Positions 47,258-54,650 of a DNA stretch of 64,000 nucleotides are shown in pieces. Below the pieces are notes generated by a model. That model did not search any database and was not told where the DNA came from. It worked only from the letters and a program-made list of their open reading frames with translations. The stretch is from contig NZ_JAUSYY010000001.1 of assembly GCF_030817175.1 (NCBI RefSeq), positions 930,001-994,000 on the forward strand, written 5' to 3'. Both the position numbers and the translations under genes were made by a program. The DNA is from Agromyces ramosus. GTDB taxonomy: Bacteria > Actinomycetota > Actinomycetes > Actinomycetales > Microbacteriaceae. Each line of letters starts with the position of its first letter. Positions within the stretch are counted from its first letter, which is position 1.

Positions 47258-47263
47258 TACACT
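47258..47263 (+). promoter_or_regulatory. -10 box of the DUF4279 gene (leaderless)
   Basis: TACACT ends six bases before the ATG at 47270, which fixes the start downstream of the longer open frame. Confidence 0.5.
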
Positions 47264-47269
47264 CGGCTC

Positions 47270-47725
47270 ATGATTCAGTCCGGCCGAGCCACACTGACCG
47301 TCTCGTCGTCGGAGACTGATCCGAGCGTCGTCACGGATCTCCTCGGGCTTGAGCCCACCCGCGTCACCAAGGCGGGCACACTCCGAAAGTCTGGCCGCGT
47401 CGCTGATCACCACACTTGGAGCGTGGACACCGGCGAGCTCAGCAACACGATCGACGACCAGACGGGCTCTCATGCCCTTCGAGCGCTTGTCGCCCTGATC
47501 CAGCCGGCGCTCGGGCGGCTACCGTATCTTCCGCCCGACTGCGAACCTCGCATTTGGTGGTCGGCGTACTCGGATTCAGTTCAGGGCGGATTCGTGTTGC
47601 CTGCCGACCTCGCGGCTTCGATCGGAACGCTCGGCGTGGACGTGTACGGCACGGTGCACCTGGACGACCCAGAAGATCCCATGTCGGATGCCGCTGCGGG
47701 GACATCAGGTGGCTCCGACGGCTGA
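47270..47725 (+). CDS. DUF4279 domain protein
   Basis: 151 residues from the leaderless ATG 47270; the frame is open to 47135 but those residues look non-coding. The blocks ATLTVSSSETDPSVVTDLLG, LEPTRVTKAG, HHTWSVDTGELSNTIDDQ and FVLPADLAASIGTLGVDVYG follow the DUF4279 pattern. Members are small cytoplasmic proteins, some found as immunity-like partners in polymorphic toxin loci. No toxin is adjacent here. It is the first plus-strand cargo gene of the island. Confidence 0.75.
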   Translation: MIQSGRATLTVSSSETDPSVVTDLLGLEPTRVTKAGTLRKSGRVADHHTWSVDTGELSNTIDDQTGSHALRALVALIQPALGRLPYLPPDCEPRIWWSAYSDSVQGGFVLPADLAASIGTLGVDVYGTVHLDDPEDPMSDAAAGTSGGSDG

Positions 47726-47937
47726 GGTCGACCCGCTCGAGGTGCAGCATGGCAGATGGCCGTCGGCCGAGTCGCGTCGTCGTCCACGGTACAGATGGTC
47801 TCGATTCCGGCGGTGAGATCAGATCGTCACTCACCGCCGTGAGCCTAGGGCCTCGAACTTCCGCGCCTGCAGTCATCCTTCTCGCGCATTCAATTTGGCC
47901 GTGCCTGATCCTCGTATCGGATGCGTACCGGGAGCGG

Positions 47938-48449
47938 TCACGGCTGTGGTTCGGCGGGCGATGCTAGAACGCCATCCCAGCAGGCGCCACCGCCGAACTC
48001 ATAGAGATCCCGAACGGCGCAGTCGCCATCGCCGACGTTGGACTCCAGATACGTCGCAAGGTCGGTGACCGCCGGGTTGTAGCCGACATAGACGCCCGGA
48101 GCGAGCGCGACCGCCTGCGGTGTCTTGATCCAGTTCACGAGGCGTTCATCCAGTTGGGCCGTATCGACGACGAGGGGGTAGCCCTCGACGACTGGCGCCC
48201 CGGACGCGTAGCGCAGCTGCTTCGACCGGGACGGATCCTGCGGGAAGTCGTCGAGCAGGTCGATCAAACCATCTGCATCGGCGTCAGGCGGTGGAGTGCG
48301 CGTCGGCTCAGGCGTCGGCGTCTCGGTCACTGCGGGCGCGGGCGACGGGGACGTGATGGCGGAACCCGATTGGCTGGCCGCACAGCCAGAGGTGATCAGC
48401 GCTCCGAGCAGGACAATTGAGGGGACGAGCCGTGCTTCACGCGGTTCAT
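47938..48449 (-). CDS. Island lipoprotein with calcium-loop-like Asp repeat (frameshifted near the start)
   Basis: The in-frame sequence reads back through a lipobox (LLGALITSGCAAS) but finds no start codon. One base earlier in phase is ATG 48449 encoding MNRVKHGSS. Adding one C to the CCCC run at 48421-48424 joins it to PSIVLLGALITSGC, a complete lipoprotein signal. The mature part is Pro/Thr-rich (TETPTPEPTRTPPP), then DADADGLIDLLDDFPQDPSR, a thrombospondin-3/EF-like Asp loop, and a short domain with two Cys (DCAVRD, ACWDG). It is surface-anchored; function unknown. Restored length is about 170 residues. Confidence 0.7.
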
Positions 48450-48654
48450 ACCAACCGAGCGTACAAACGCGGCCGGGCGCGACAGGCGGCTACGCCGCCC
48501 CAGTTCGAGGGGTGCGACTGGGTGGCCAGTGCTCGGGGCTTAAAATCTGCCCGCAGATGGCTTGAACCGATGCTGGATTTGCAGAGCGCCTAACGAGTCC
48601 CCGTAAGCCCCGGTAGTTTGGCCGTGTGACCCTCGCCAACCGACGCTCCCATCG

Positions 48655-49647
48655 ATGAAGCCCACGGTGGCACAGTTGCCCGATGTGCATTTCGGTGTAC
48701 CTCTAAGTCGCCGAACGGAGCAGAAGTTGTCTCGCGCTACTTTTGGGCTACCGCGGCGCAATCCCAAGCAACGGCCCCGCCGTGAGTACTTTCCCGAGTC
48801 GATGTGGGAGCGCATGCGCTGGATGTTCCGCGACGAAGAGTACCGAGAGCTCTCCGACGCCTTCCTGCTAACGAACCGCGACCAAGCTCTGCGCAACTAT
48901 GACCTATCCATGGCCTACTTCGACGCGCTCGATCGCGACGATTTTGAGGCATCGCTTGAGCAGGTGCGCGATCACGGCAATCTGCGGACTGTCGAGCAGC
49001 TCTCCGATTGGGCAGGCGCCGAAGGCGTCTACGTCCTGGTGTTCGACGAACTCAAGCAGTTCTACGTCGGGAAAGCTACCGACATCCGCGCTCGCGTTAA
49101 GCAGCATTGGGGAGCCCGAAAACCGTTTGATCGCTTGCTCTTCGGAACCGTTTACAGCTCGGTGTTCCCTCTGGATGAGCTGCGAGCTCTCGACAATACG
49201 AGGATCTTTGCTGTGCGTAGCCGAGATCCGTTCGGGCTGGAACAGAGCATCGAAGCGCTGGCCGATAGTCGCTTCTCGTTGAACCGAATGGGAGGCGGCG
49301 AAGCAGGCCCCATGATGCTCGCCCTCACGGCCATGTCCCCTCGGGCGAGACCTCTTGGCTCAGCCGAGCGAATGGCATCGTGGGACGCCGTTGAGAACGC
49401 AGAAGGCGACATCGATCGGCTGTGCGCGGAAGCCAGGGCCGGCACTCGCAACGATGTAGCGGAACAGCTCGCCATCATGGACATGACGGTCTTCGTGAGC
49501 GCCCGCAAAGACGGATCGACCGCAGTTTGGTCGCGGCGAGATCTCATCAACGAAGCGGCCAGGGATGGCAAGCTAACCGTCTCGGAGTTCGAGCATTTCC
49601 TGACCCTGATAGGCGAGACAGTCGTCTGGCCCAACGATCAGCGATGA
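48655..49647 (+). CDS. GIY-YIG nuclease family protein
   Basis: 330 residues. The N-terminal ~120 residues have no recognisable domain (ERMRWMFRDEEYRELSDAFL). The GIY-YIG domain spans about 122-215: GVYVLVFDELKQFYVGKATD (GVY 124-126, YVG 137-139), R145, E196 in GLEQSIEAL, and N210 in FSLNRMGGG. The key catalytic positions are therefore present. The C-terminal ~100 residues are helical and unrecognised. Base composition and codon use are less GC-biased than outside the island. The DUF1643 gene follows 16 bases later, so the two form an operon. It may be a defence or mobile-element nuclease; inference. Confidence 0.85.
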   Translation: MKPTVAQLPDVHFGVPLSRRTEQKLSRATFGLPRRNPKQRPRREYFPESMWERMRWMFRDEEYRELSDAFLLTNRDQALRNYDLSMAYFDALDRDDFEASLEQVRDHGNLRTVEQLSDWAGAEGVYVLVFDELKQFYVGKATDIRARVKQHWGARKPFDRLLFGTVYSSVFPLDELRALDNTRIFAVRSRDPFGLEQSIEALADSRFSLNRMGGGEAGPMMLALTAMSPRARPLGSAERMASWDAVENAEGDIDRLCAEARAGTRNDVAEQLAIMDMTVFVSARKDGSTAVWSRRDLINEAARDGKLTVSEFEHFLTLIGETVVWPNDQR

Positions 49648-49663
49648 TGCGATAGGGAGCAGA

Positions 49664-50182
49664 GTGACTGACATCTACGAGAACAGCGCTGACAACTCAG
49701 CGCGCTTCGTTTTGGGCGTCGTTGGTGAGAATCCACTCGTGTGTGTGGGCGTGAATCCCAGTACTGCGATTCCAGGGAAGCCCGACCGCACTGTCAGCGC
49801 GGTGATGGGTTTCGCCTCCCGCAATGGCTTCGATAGCTGGGGGATGTTGAACCTCTATCCGCAAAGATCAACCAACCCTCGTGGAATGCACTTGACCAGT
49901 GCCTCTGAGCTCAAAGCCGAGAATGAGCGGCACATCGCCGAGTTCATCAACGGCCGCCAGCTGACGCTGCTCGCCGCGTGGGGTGAGCTGATCGAAACGC
50001 GGCCCTACTTGTCGGAGATGCTCAAGGGGATCGTCTCGGTGACCGACGCGTCGGCATGTGAATGGGTGTCGATCGGCGACCTACTCAGGAGCGGGCATCC
50101 GCGTCACCCGTCCCGGGCAAGACACGATTGGCCGTTGAAGAGCTTTGACATGCGGAAGTACCTGCGCGCAATCGAGGTCTGA
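49664..50182 (+). CDS. DUF1643 domain protein
   Basis: 172 residues, GTG start with AGGGAG upstream. The pattern CVGVNPSTAIPGKPDRTVSA, then GFASRNGFDSWGMLNLYPQR and LTLLAAWGEL, then LLRSGHPRHPSRAR is DUF1643: NPS(T/K)A near the N-terminus and a GHP.HP near the C-terminus, as in uracil-glycosylase-like folds. Members occur in phages, islands and near nucleases; biochemical role unknown. It is co-transcribed with the GIY-YIG nuclease. Confidence 0.85.
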   Translation: MTDIYENSADNSARFVLGVVGENPLVCVGVNPSTAIPGKPDRTVSAVMGFASRNGFDSWGMLNLYPQRSTNPRGMHLTSASELKAENERHIAEFINGRQLTLLAAWGELIETRPYLSEMLKGIVSVTDASACEWVSIGDLLRSGHPRHPSRARHDWPLKSFDMRKYLRAIEV

Positions 50183-50358
50183 ACCGCAGAGCTAGCGTGA
50201 GCACCGGAACAGAACTCAAGCGCGCACGAGCCGTTGATCCGTCCCGTCTAGGGGTACAACGGTGGTGACACCGGTGACGAGCTAACTGAACAGCTCTCTC
50301 ACGTGTTCAATGCATTGGTCAGGCAGTCACGTCCACGGATGCGCGACGCGGACGCGGA

Positions 50359-51111
50359 TCAGCGGTACGTCGTCTCGACCGGCTCGATGAGGAACAAGCA
50401 CGAGCCGGGCTCGTACTCCCCTACCTCAGCGGTTACGTTGAGGTTGTCACCAACGCCGAGGGTGTCTGGCACGTCGCCGACATAGTGCAGGTCATTGACG
50501 AGGTTTACATCGCGGAACTGAAAGGCCGGCCCCGGTTGCGAGGTTTCGCTGTAGTCGCCCGCTCCGATCAGGATGTCGTATCGGGTGGTAGCACCGTCAT
50601 GGTTGTTGACCGCACCGACATTCCCGTCGAAGACGATCGTTTGTCCGCGGTACTTCTCCGCAAAGACGGGTATCGAGTCGTCGCAGTAGTCCCCAAGAGC
50701 CAGCAGCGCCGCGAAGTCCGGGTTGTTCGCCGTCGTGATCACGATGTCCTCGGGTTCTGCCGGCTCGGAGGGCTCGACGGACTCAGACGGTTCAGTCTCT
50801 GAGGAAGACACTTCGCCGGCACCGGCCGATGGAGTCGCGTCCGCTTCAGCGGCGGGAGCATTCCGATCGCTGATGACTCCGATGGTGATAACCGTGGCGA
50901 GCACGATCGCGAGCGCTCCAGCGCCAATCGCGTAGAGGAGCACGCGCGACTTCGGCTTGGGCCGGCGAATCACAATCTCGGTCTGCAGCTTTCCCGTCGT
51001 CTGAGAGACAACTTCCCAACCTTGGTTCTCCCACTTCGCGACGGTCCGTGCTTCCATCCCGCGGATAGCTCGCACAGACGTCGTTTCGTACGTGATGCCC
51101 TCGTCAACCAT
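50359..51111 (-). CDS. DUF4839 membrane protein
   Basis: 250 residues. The N-terminal ~50 residues (YETTSVRAIRGMEARTVAKW, ENQGWEVVSQTTGKLQTEIV) form a cytoplasmic small domain. One membrane helix follows (VLLYAIGAGALAIVLATVIT), then an acidic Ser/Pro linker and the extracellular DUF4839 domain (NPDFAALLALGDYCDDSIPV, TRYDILIGAGDYSETSQPGP). That domain looks like a tRNA_anti/OB-type beta barrel. DUF4839 proteins are scattered in actinobacterial accessory regions. It is the rightmost cargo gene, convergent with DUF1643. GGGGAG supports the start. Confidence 0.82.
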   Translation of the reverse strand: MVDEGITYETTSVRAIRGMEARTVAKWENQGWEVVSQTTGKLQTEIVIRRPKPKSRVLLYAIGAGALAIVLATVITIGVISDRNAPAAEADATPSAGAGEVSSSETEPSESVEPSEPAEPEDIVITTANNPDFAALLALGDYCDDSIPVFAEKYRGQTIVFDGNVGAVNNHDGATTRYDILIGAGDYSETSQPGPAFQFRDVNLVNDLHYVGDVPDTLGVGDNLNVTAEVGEYEPGSCLFLIEPVETTYR

Positions 51112-51241
51112 GCAACTCCCCGACCATTAAGTAGCCGAGCCTCGCGCCAGCCTGGACGAGCCTATCGATGCCACGCTCGAGTAGTTCGCCTCCTAGAACC
51201 CCCCGTTGGGGTGATGACTCCGACTCCCGTCGGACAAAATC

Positions 51242-51252
51242 TGTGCCATTAA
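51242..51252 (+). repeat. Third TGTGCCATTAA copy near the island right end
   Basis: An exact copy of the two tandem 11-mers at 46952-46973, 100 bases inside the right att core. A partial CCATTAA also occurs at 51124-51130. Confidence 0.5.
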
Positions 51253-51352
51253 ATGCGCGAAAACGAACTGAAACCAACTGAGACCATTCAGAAGAATCCC
51301 TGATCAGCGCGATATCATGTTCACAAGAATGGAGCAAAAACCGCCCAGGCTC

Positions 51353-51403
51353 ACTGAAAATCGAAAGGTCACCGGATCGATGCCGGTCGGAGCCACATCG
51401 AAA
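51353..51403 (+). repeat. attR-like core: duplicated 3' end of tRNA-Phe
   Basis: 51 bases identical to 46838-46888. The sequence upstream (…CAGGCTC) does not continue as tRNA, so this is a fragment, as expected for the far att site of a tRNA-integrated element. Confidence 0.9.
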
Positions 51404-51425
51404 CCCCCGGCTCACCGGGGGTTTT
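51404..51425 (+). terminator. Terminator copy after the right att core
   Basis: CCCCCGG-CTCA-CCGGGGG then TTTTCT: the same stem as at 46890-46911 with a changed loop. This is probably the original tRNA-Phe terminator displaced by the insertion. Confidence 0.65.
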
Positions 51426-51471
51426 CTCGTTCCGCGCCGGTCACGCCTTCGGCAGTCGAGCTCGCCGCGGT

Positions 51472-51477
51472 TAGTCT
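51472..51477 (+). promoter_or_regulatory. -10 box of the GNAT gene (near-leaderless)
   Basis: TAGTCT ends seven bases before the ATG at 51485; no Shine-Dalgarno. Confidence 0.45.
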
Positions 51478-51484
51478 TGCGGTC

Positions 51485-51958
51485 ATGTCGGACCATTCCG
51501 CAGACCTTGATGCTCGACGTGCCGGGACAGACGATGCCGAAACGCTGGCGCGCATGCTCCACGATTTCAACACCGAATTCGACACCCCCAGCCCCGGGCC
51601 GGCCGTTCTGGTGGGACGTCTGCAGTCACTGCTCGCCGGACCCAGCACCATCGCGTACCTGGCCGGCGATCCTGCGGCGGGATTCGCGCTCGTGACGCTG
51701 CGAAGCAACGTCTGGTACGACGGGCCGGTGGCCCTCCTCGACGAACTCTATGTCGCGCCGGATCGACGGGGTCATGGCCTTGGCACGGCGATGATCCACC
51801 TCTTGATCGCAGACGCCAAGGAGCAGGGCGTCTCGGCGATCGAGATCAACGTCGACGCGGGGGATGTCGACGCGCAGCGCTTCTATGAGCGCCATGGGTT
51901 CAACGGCGTGAACCCCGACACCGGCGAGCGCGCGTTCTACTACTCGCTCGAACTGTAG
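51485..51958 (+). CDS. GNAT family N-acetyltransferase
   Basis: 157 residues from ATG 51485; the longer frame reaching back to 51317 would read through the att fragment. GNAT motifs: ARRAGTDDAETLARML, GFALVTLRSNVWYDGPVALL, the acetyl-CoA loop VAPDRRGHGLGTAMI, and DAQRFYERHGF. The substrate cannot be predicted. It is the first gene outside the island on the right. Confidence 0.9.
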   Translation: MSDHSADLDARRAGTDDAETLARMLHDFNTEFDTPSPGPAVLVGRLQSLLAGPSTIAYLAGDPAAGFALVTLRSNVWYDGPVALLDELYVAPDRRGHGLGTAMIHLLIADAKEQGVSAIEINVDAGDVDAQRFYERHGFNGVNPDTGERAFYYSLEL

Positions 51959-51967
51959 CCACGACCA

Positions 51968-51973
51968 TAGGCT
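51968..51973 (+). promoter_or_regulatory. -10 box of the MmcQ/YjbR gene (leaderless)
   Basis: TAGGCT ends six bases before the GTG at 51980. Confidence 0.5.
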
Positions 51974-51979
51974 CATACC

Positions 51980-52381
51980 GTGGCCACTCTCGACGACCTG
52001 CGGCGCGCCACCGTCGGGCTGCCCGGCAGCGAAGAACGCGCGACCACGGGCGGTGCCGCCTGGTTCGTTCGCGGCAAGTTGTTCGCGTGGGAGTGCCATC
52101 CATGGCCGAGCATCCCCGAAGAAATCCGCGAGATCATCGCGGCCGAACTGGTCGTCGGGGTGAAGGTCGCCGACCCGGTGGACGCGCTGGCCCTTCGCGC
52201 AATGGCGCCCGACGTGTTCTTGGGCACGACGACCAGGTGGGGTGAGCCGAAGGTGGCGTTCCGCATGGCCGGCATCGACGAGGACCATCTCGCCGAGCTG
52301 GTGACGGAGGCGTGGCGCGTACAGGCTCCGAAGTACCTGCGGCGCGAGCTCGACGACGCCACCGAGACGATCGTCGACTGA
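51980..52381 (+). CDS. MmcQ/YjbR family DNA-binding-like protein
   Basis: 133 residues, GTG start. LDDLRRATVGLPGSEERATT, WFVRGKLFAWE, then DHLAELVTEAWRVQAPKYL is the YjbR double-wing (CyaY-like) fold found in MmcQ/YjbR proteins. DNA binding is assumed from structure, not shown. Leaderless. Confidence 0.85.
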   Translation: MATLDDLRRATVGLPGSEERATTGGAAWFVRGKLFAWECHPWPSIPEEIREIIAAELVVGVKVADPVDALALRAMAPDVFLGTTTRWGEPKVAFRMAGIDEDHLAELVTEAWRVQAPKYLRRELDDATETIVD

Positions 52382-52418
52382 CGCGCGGTTCGCGGAATAC
52401 CTCTTGACGGGATGAGTT

Positions 52419-52435
52419 ATACCCCCTAGGGGTAT
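52419..52435 (+). promoter_or_regulatory. CsoR-type operator palindrome upstream of the MFS gene
   Basis: ATACCCC-CTA-GGGGTAT is a perfect inverted repeat with a three-base centre, matching the GC-tract operators bound by CsoR/RcnR-family metal-sensing repressors. A TTGACG -35-like box lies at 52404-52409, so binding would cover the promoter. No CsoR gene is in the window. Confidence 0.6.
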
Positions 52436-52460
52436 CCGTCCCGGAAAGAGAGAACCGATC

Positions 52461-53894
52461 ATGTCAACAACAACCAGAGCGCCGGCCCGACGCCGGTGGC
52501 TCGGGCTCACGCTCATCGCCACGGCCCAGTTCATCGTCATCATGGACACGTCGATCATCGGCGTCGCCCTCCCCCGCATGCAGGCGGAACTCGGCTTCAC
52601 GCCCGAGTCGTTGTCATGGGTGTTCAACGCCTATGTCGTGGCCTTCGGCGGCCTCCTCCTCCTGGGTGGCCGGCTCTCCGACCTCCTCGGCGCACGCCGG
52701 GTGTTCATCAGCGGCTGGCTCATCCTGGCTGCCGGGTCCGTGCTGGCCGGAGCCGCCGGCACTGTCGGGATCGAGATCCTCGGCCGTGCCGTCCAGGGCG
52801 CCGGCGCGGCGCTCATCGCCCCAGCAGCGCTCAGCCTGCTGGTGGCGCTGTTCGGCGGCACGAAAGAGCTTCCCCGTGCGTTCGCCGTGTACGGTGCGGC
52901 CGCACCGATCGGCGGCACCGCCGGAGTGTTCCTCGGCGGAGTGCTCACGGAGTACGCAAGCTGGCCGTGGGTGTTCTACATCACGGTCCCCATCGCCGCG
53001 CTCGTCATCCTGCTCACGCCGGTCGCCCTTCCCGTCGTCGCACGCCAGCGCGGGTCGGTCGACGTCATCGGCGCCATCACCGGAACCGTCGGCCTCGCCG
53101 CGCTCGTCTACGGTGTGGTCCGCGCTCCCGAGGTCGGTTGGGCCACAGCCGAGACCCTCATCGCCGTCGGTGTCGGCGCCGTTCTGCTCGCCGTGTTCTT
53201 CATCGTCCAGGCGCGCTCGCGACAGCCACTGCTGCGGCTCGGCATCTTCCGCACCCCGCAGCTCGGAGCTGCGAACCTCGCTCAGCTCCTGCTCGGGGCT
53301 GCATGGGTGCCGATGTGGTTCTTCCTGAACCTCTACCTGCAGCAGGTCCTCGGCGCCGGCGCATTCGCAGCCGGGGCGGCATTGCTCCCGATGACCGTGC
53401 TCATCGTGCTCGGCATGACCCTGGTCGCTCCGCGGCTGCTGGCACGGTTCGGCGCCAAGCCGCTCATCGTGGCCGGCTTCACATTCCTCGCGGCGGGGCT
53501 CGTGTGGCTCTCGTTCGCGCGTCCCGACGGAATGTACGCCGTCGACGTGCTGCCGGCTTCGCTCGTCGCGGCATTCGGCATGGCGCTCGCATTCGTTCCG
53601 TCGCTCGGCACGGCCATCGGTGCCGCCCGACCCGAGGAGACCGGCGTCGCATCGGGGCTCGTGAACACGAGCTACCAGATCGGTTCGGCCGTCGGCCTGG
53701 CGGCCCTGACCGTGCTGAGCTCCGCCGTCACGGCCACCGGCACCAGCGCTACGGATCTCACCGGTGGGTACGCGGCAGCGCTCAAGGGTGCGGCGCTCGT
53801 CGCCGCACTCGGTGCGATCCTCGCGATGGCGACACTGGGGCGCCGGCAACGCGCCGGCACCCCAGACGCCGAACGCGAGACGGTCGACGCCTGA
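52461..53894 (+). CDS. MFS transporter, DHA2 (14-helix, EmrB-like) family
   Basis: 477 residues with 14 hydrophobic segments. The N-terminal helix LTLIATAQFIVIMDTSIIGV carries the DHA2 motif D1; motif A is LLLGGRLSDLLGARRVF, and motif C lies in GGTAGVFLGGVLTEYASW. It is a proton-coupled drug-exporter type permease of the inner membrane; substrate unknown. The CsoR-type palindrome in its promoter suggests induction by copper, other metals or reactive sulfur species. The ATG follows a weak GAAAGAGAG ribosome site. Confidence 0.92.
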   Translation: MSTTTRAPARRRWLGLTLIATAQFIVIMDTSIIGVALPRMQAELGFTPESLSWVFNAYVVAFGGLLLLGGRLSDLLGARRVFISGWLILAAGSVLAGAAGTVGIEILGRAVQGAGAALIAPAALSLLVALFGGTKELPRAFAVYGAAAPIGGTAGVFLGGVLTEYASWPWVFYITVPIAALVILLTPVALPVVARQRGSVDVIGAITGTVGLAALVYGVVRAPEVGWATAETLIAVGVGAVLLAVFFIVQARSRQPLLRLGIFRTPQLGAANLAQLLLGAAWVPMWFFLNLYLQQVLGAGAFAAGAALLPMTVLIVLGMTLVAPRLLARFGAKPLIVAGFTFLAAGLVWLSFARPDGMYAVDVLPASLVAAFGMALAFVPSLGTAIGAARPEETGVASGLVNTSYQIGSAVGLAALTVLSSAVTATGTSATDLTGGYAAALKGAALVAALGAILAMATLGRRQRAGTPDAERETVDA

Positions 53895-54004
53895 CGCACG
53901 GGGGCCTCGTACGCGTCCCACTTGTCGCCGAACCCGGGGACGCCGTTCGGGGACGCGTGTCAAGGGGCCGCGAACGCGGCACGCCGCATGGCACGCTTGG
54001 GCTC

Positions 54005-54217
54005 ATGAATGTGCAGGATGGCCCCATTGAAGACGGATCCGCCGACGCGAGCATCGACGAGAAGATCAGTGGCATCGCCGAGCAGATGCGCGGCGATGCC
54101 GACCTCGGACACGTCGATGAGCTCCGTACCATGGCGCGCCAGCGCCTCGAAGACGCCGCCCTCCCGGCCGACGACGACACGGTCGATGCCGTGCTGCGCG
54201 CCGTGAGGTCGGTCTAA
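54005..54217 (+). CDS. Small hydrophilic protein of unknown function
   Basis: 70 residues, ATG 54005 to TAA 54217. Strongly acidic and helical: ASIDEKISGIAEQMRGDADL, VDELRTMARQRLEDAALPAD. No motif or signal. Similar short acidic proteins are common in this group but I do not recognise a named family. Confidence 0.6.
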   Translation: MNVQDGPIEDGSADASIDEKISGIAEQMRGDADLGHVDELRTMARQRLEDAALPADDDTVDAVLRAVRSV

Positions 54218-54252
54218 TTCGCAAATCCGGGGAATCTGCCGGCGAGGGCGCG

Positions 54253-54558
54253 CTACGTTTCGAGGGTCGCGTCAGGCGGTGGCTCAGGGAGCGTATGCAG
54301 GCCTCCCGTGGAGTTCGCCGAGTCGGCGAGGAGTTCGAGCCAGGCGCGGTTCAGCGACGGGGGCCGATTGCCGGAGTAGATGAACTGGAGCGCCACGCTC
54401 GGATGCACCCAGATGGAGACGAGTCCGCGCGGTTCCTCCCATGAGAACGCGAAGCTCTCGCGGCGTCGGAGCTTGTTGAGCATGACGACCTGCAGGTGGG
54501 CGAGCACCCGATCATCGAACTGCGCCCCGCGCGTATCGTCATAGATGAACTGCGCCAC
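54253..54558 (-). CDS. Microbacteriaceae small-protein family (DUF7882-like)
   Basis: 101 residues from GTG 54558, with GGAGGC just upstream. QFIYDDTRGAQFDDRVLAHL, VVMLNKLRRRESFAFSWEEP, IWVHPSVALQFIYSGNRPPS, LNRAWLELLADSANSTGG. This matches the ~100-residue Microbacteriaceae family with 'R.LAHL…KLRR.ESF…W…IW.HP…LQF…LNRAW…ANSTGG', often mislabelled as ATP-dependent DNA ligase. No ligase motif is present. Function unknown. Confidence 0.75.
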   Translation of the reverse strand: MAQFIYDDTRGAQFDDRVLAHLQVVMLNKLRRRESFAFSWEEPRGLVSIWVHPSVALQFIYSGNRPPSLNRAWLELLADSANSTGGLHTLPEPPPDATLET

Positions 54559-54650
54559 GACGCCTCCTTCACCATGCCTCGGCATGCCTCGGCCCAGGCA
54601 TGCAGCCGTCACCGTCAAGGCTACTCTCGCGGCATGGCCGGAGACGAGGG

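Larger units (their letters stand above)
46889..51352. mobile_element. tRNA-Phe genomic island of about 4.5 kb without a recognisable integrase
   Basis: The segment lies between two identical 51-bp copies of the tRNA-Phe 3' end. Inside are genes less GC-biased than their neighbours: a short hypothetical, DUF4279, a lipoprotein, GIY-YIG, DUF1643 and DUF4839. The 11-mer TGTGCCATTAA occurs in tandem near the left end and once near the right end, as integrase arm sites would. No tyrosine or serine recombinase could be recognised in any frame, so the island may be moved in trans, be a satellite, or be a deletion remnant. Confidence 0.8.

Noticed and set aside
54005..54217. Leaderless TAnnnT promoter for the small acidic protein
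   Set aside because: The six bases at the required distance are ACGCTT, which does not fit the pattern; no promoter is claimed.
54253..54558. ATP-dependent DNA ligase
   Set aside because: The family is often given that name in databases, but the 101-residue protein has no KxDG ligase motif or nucleotidyltransferase domain.
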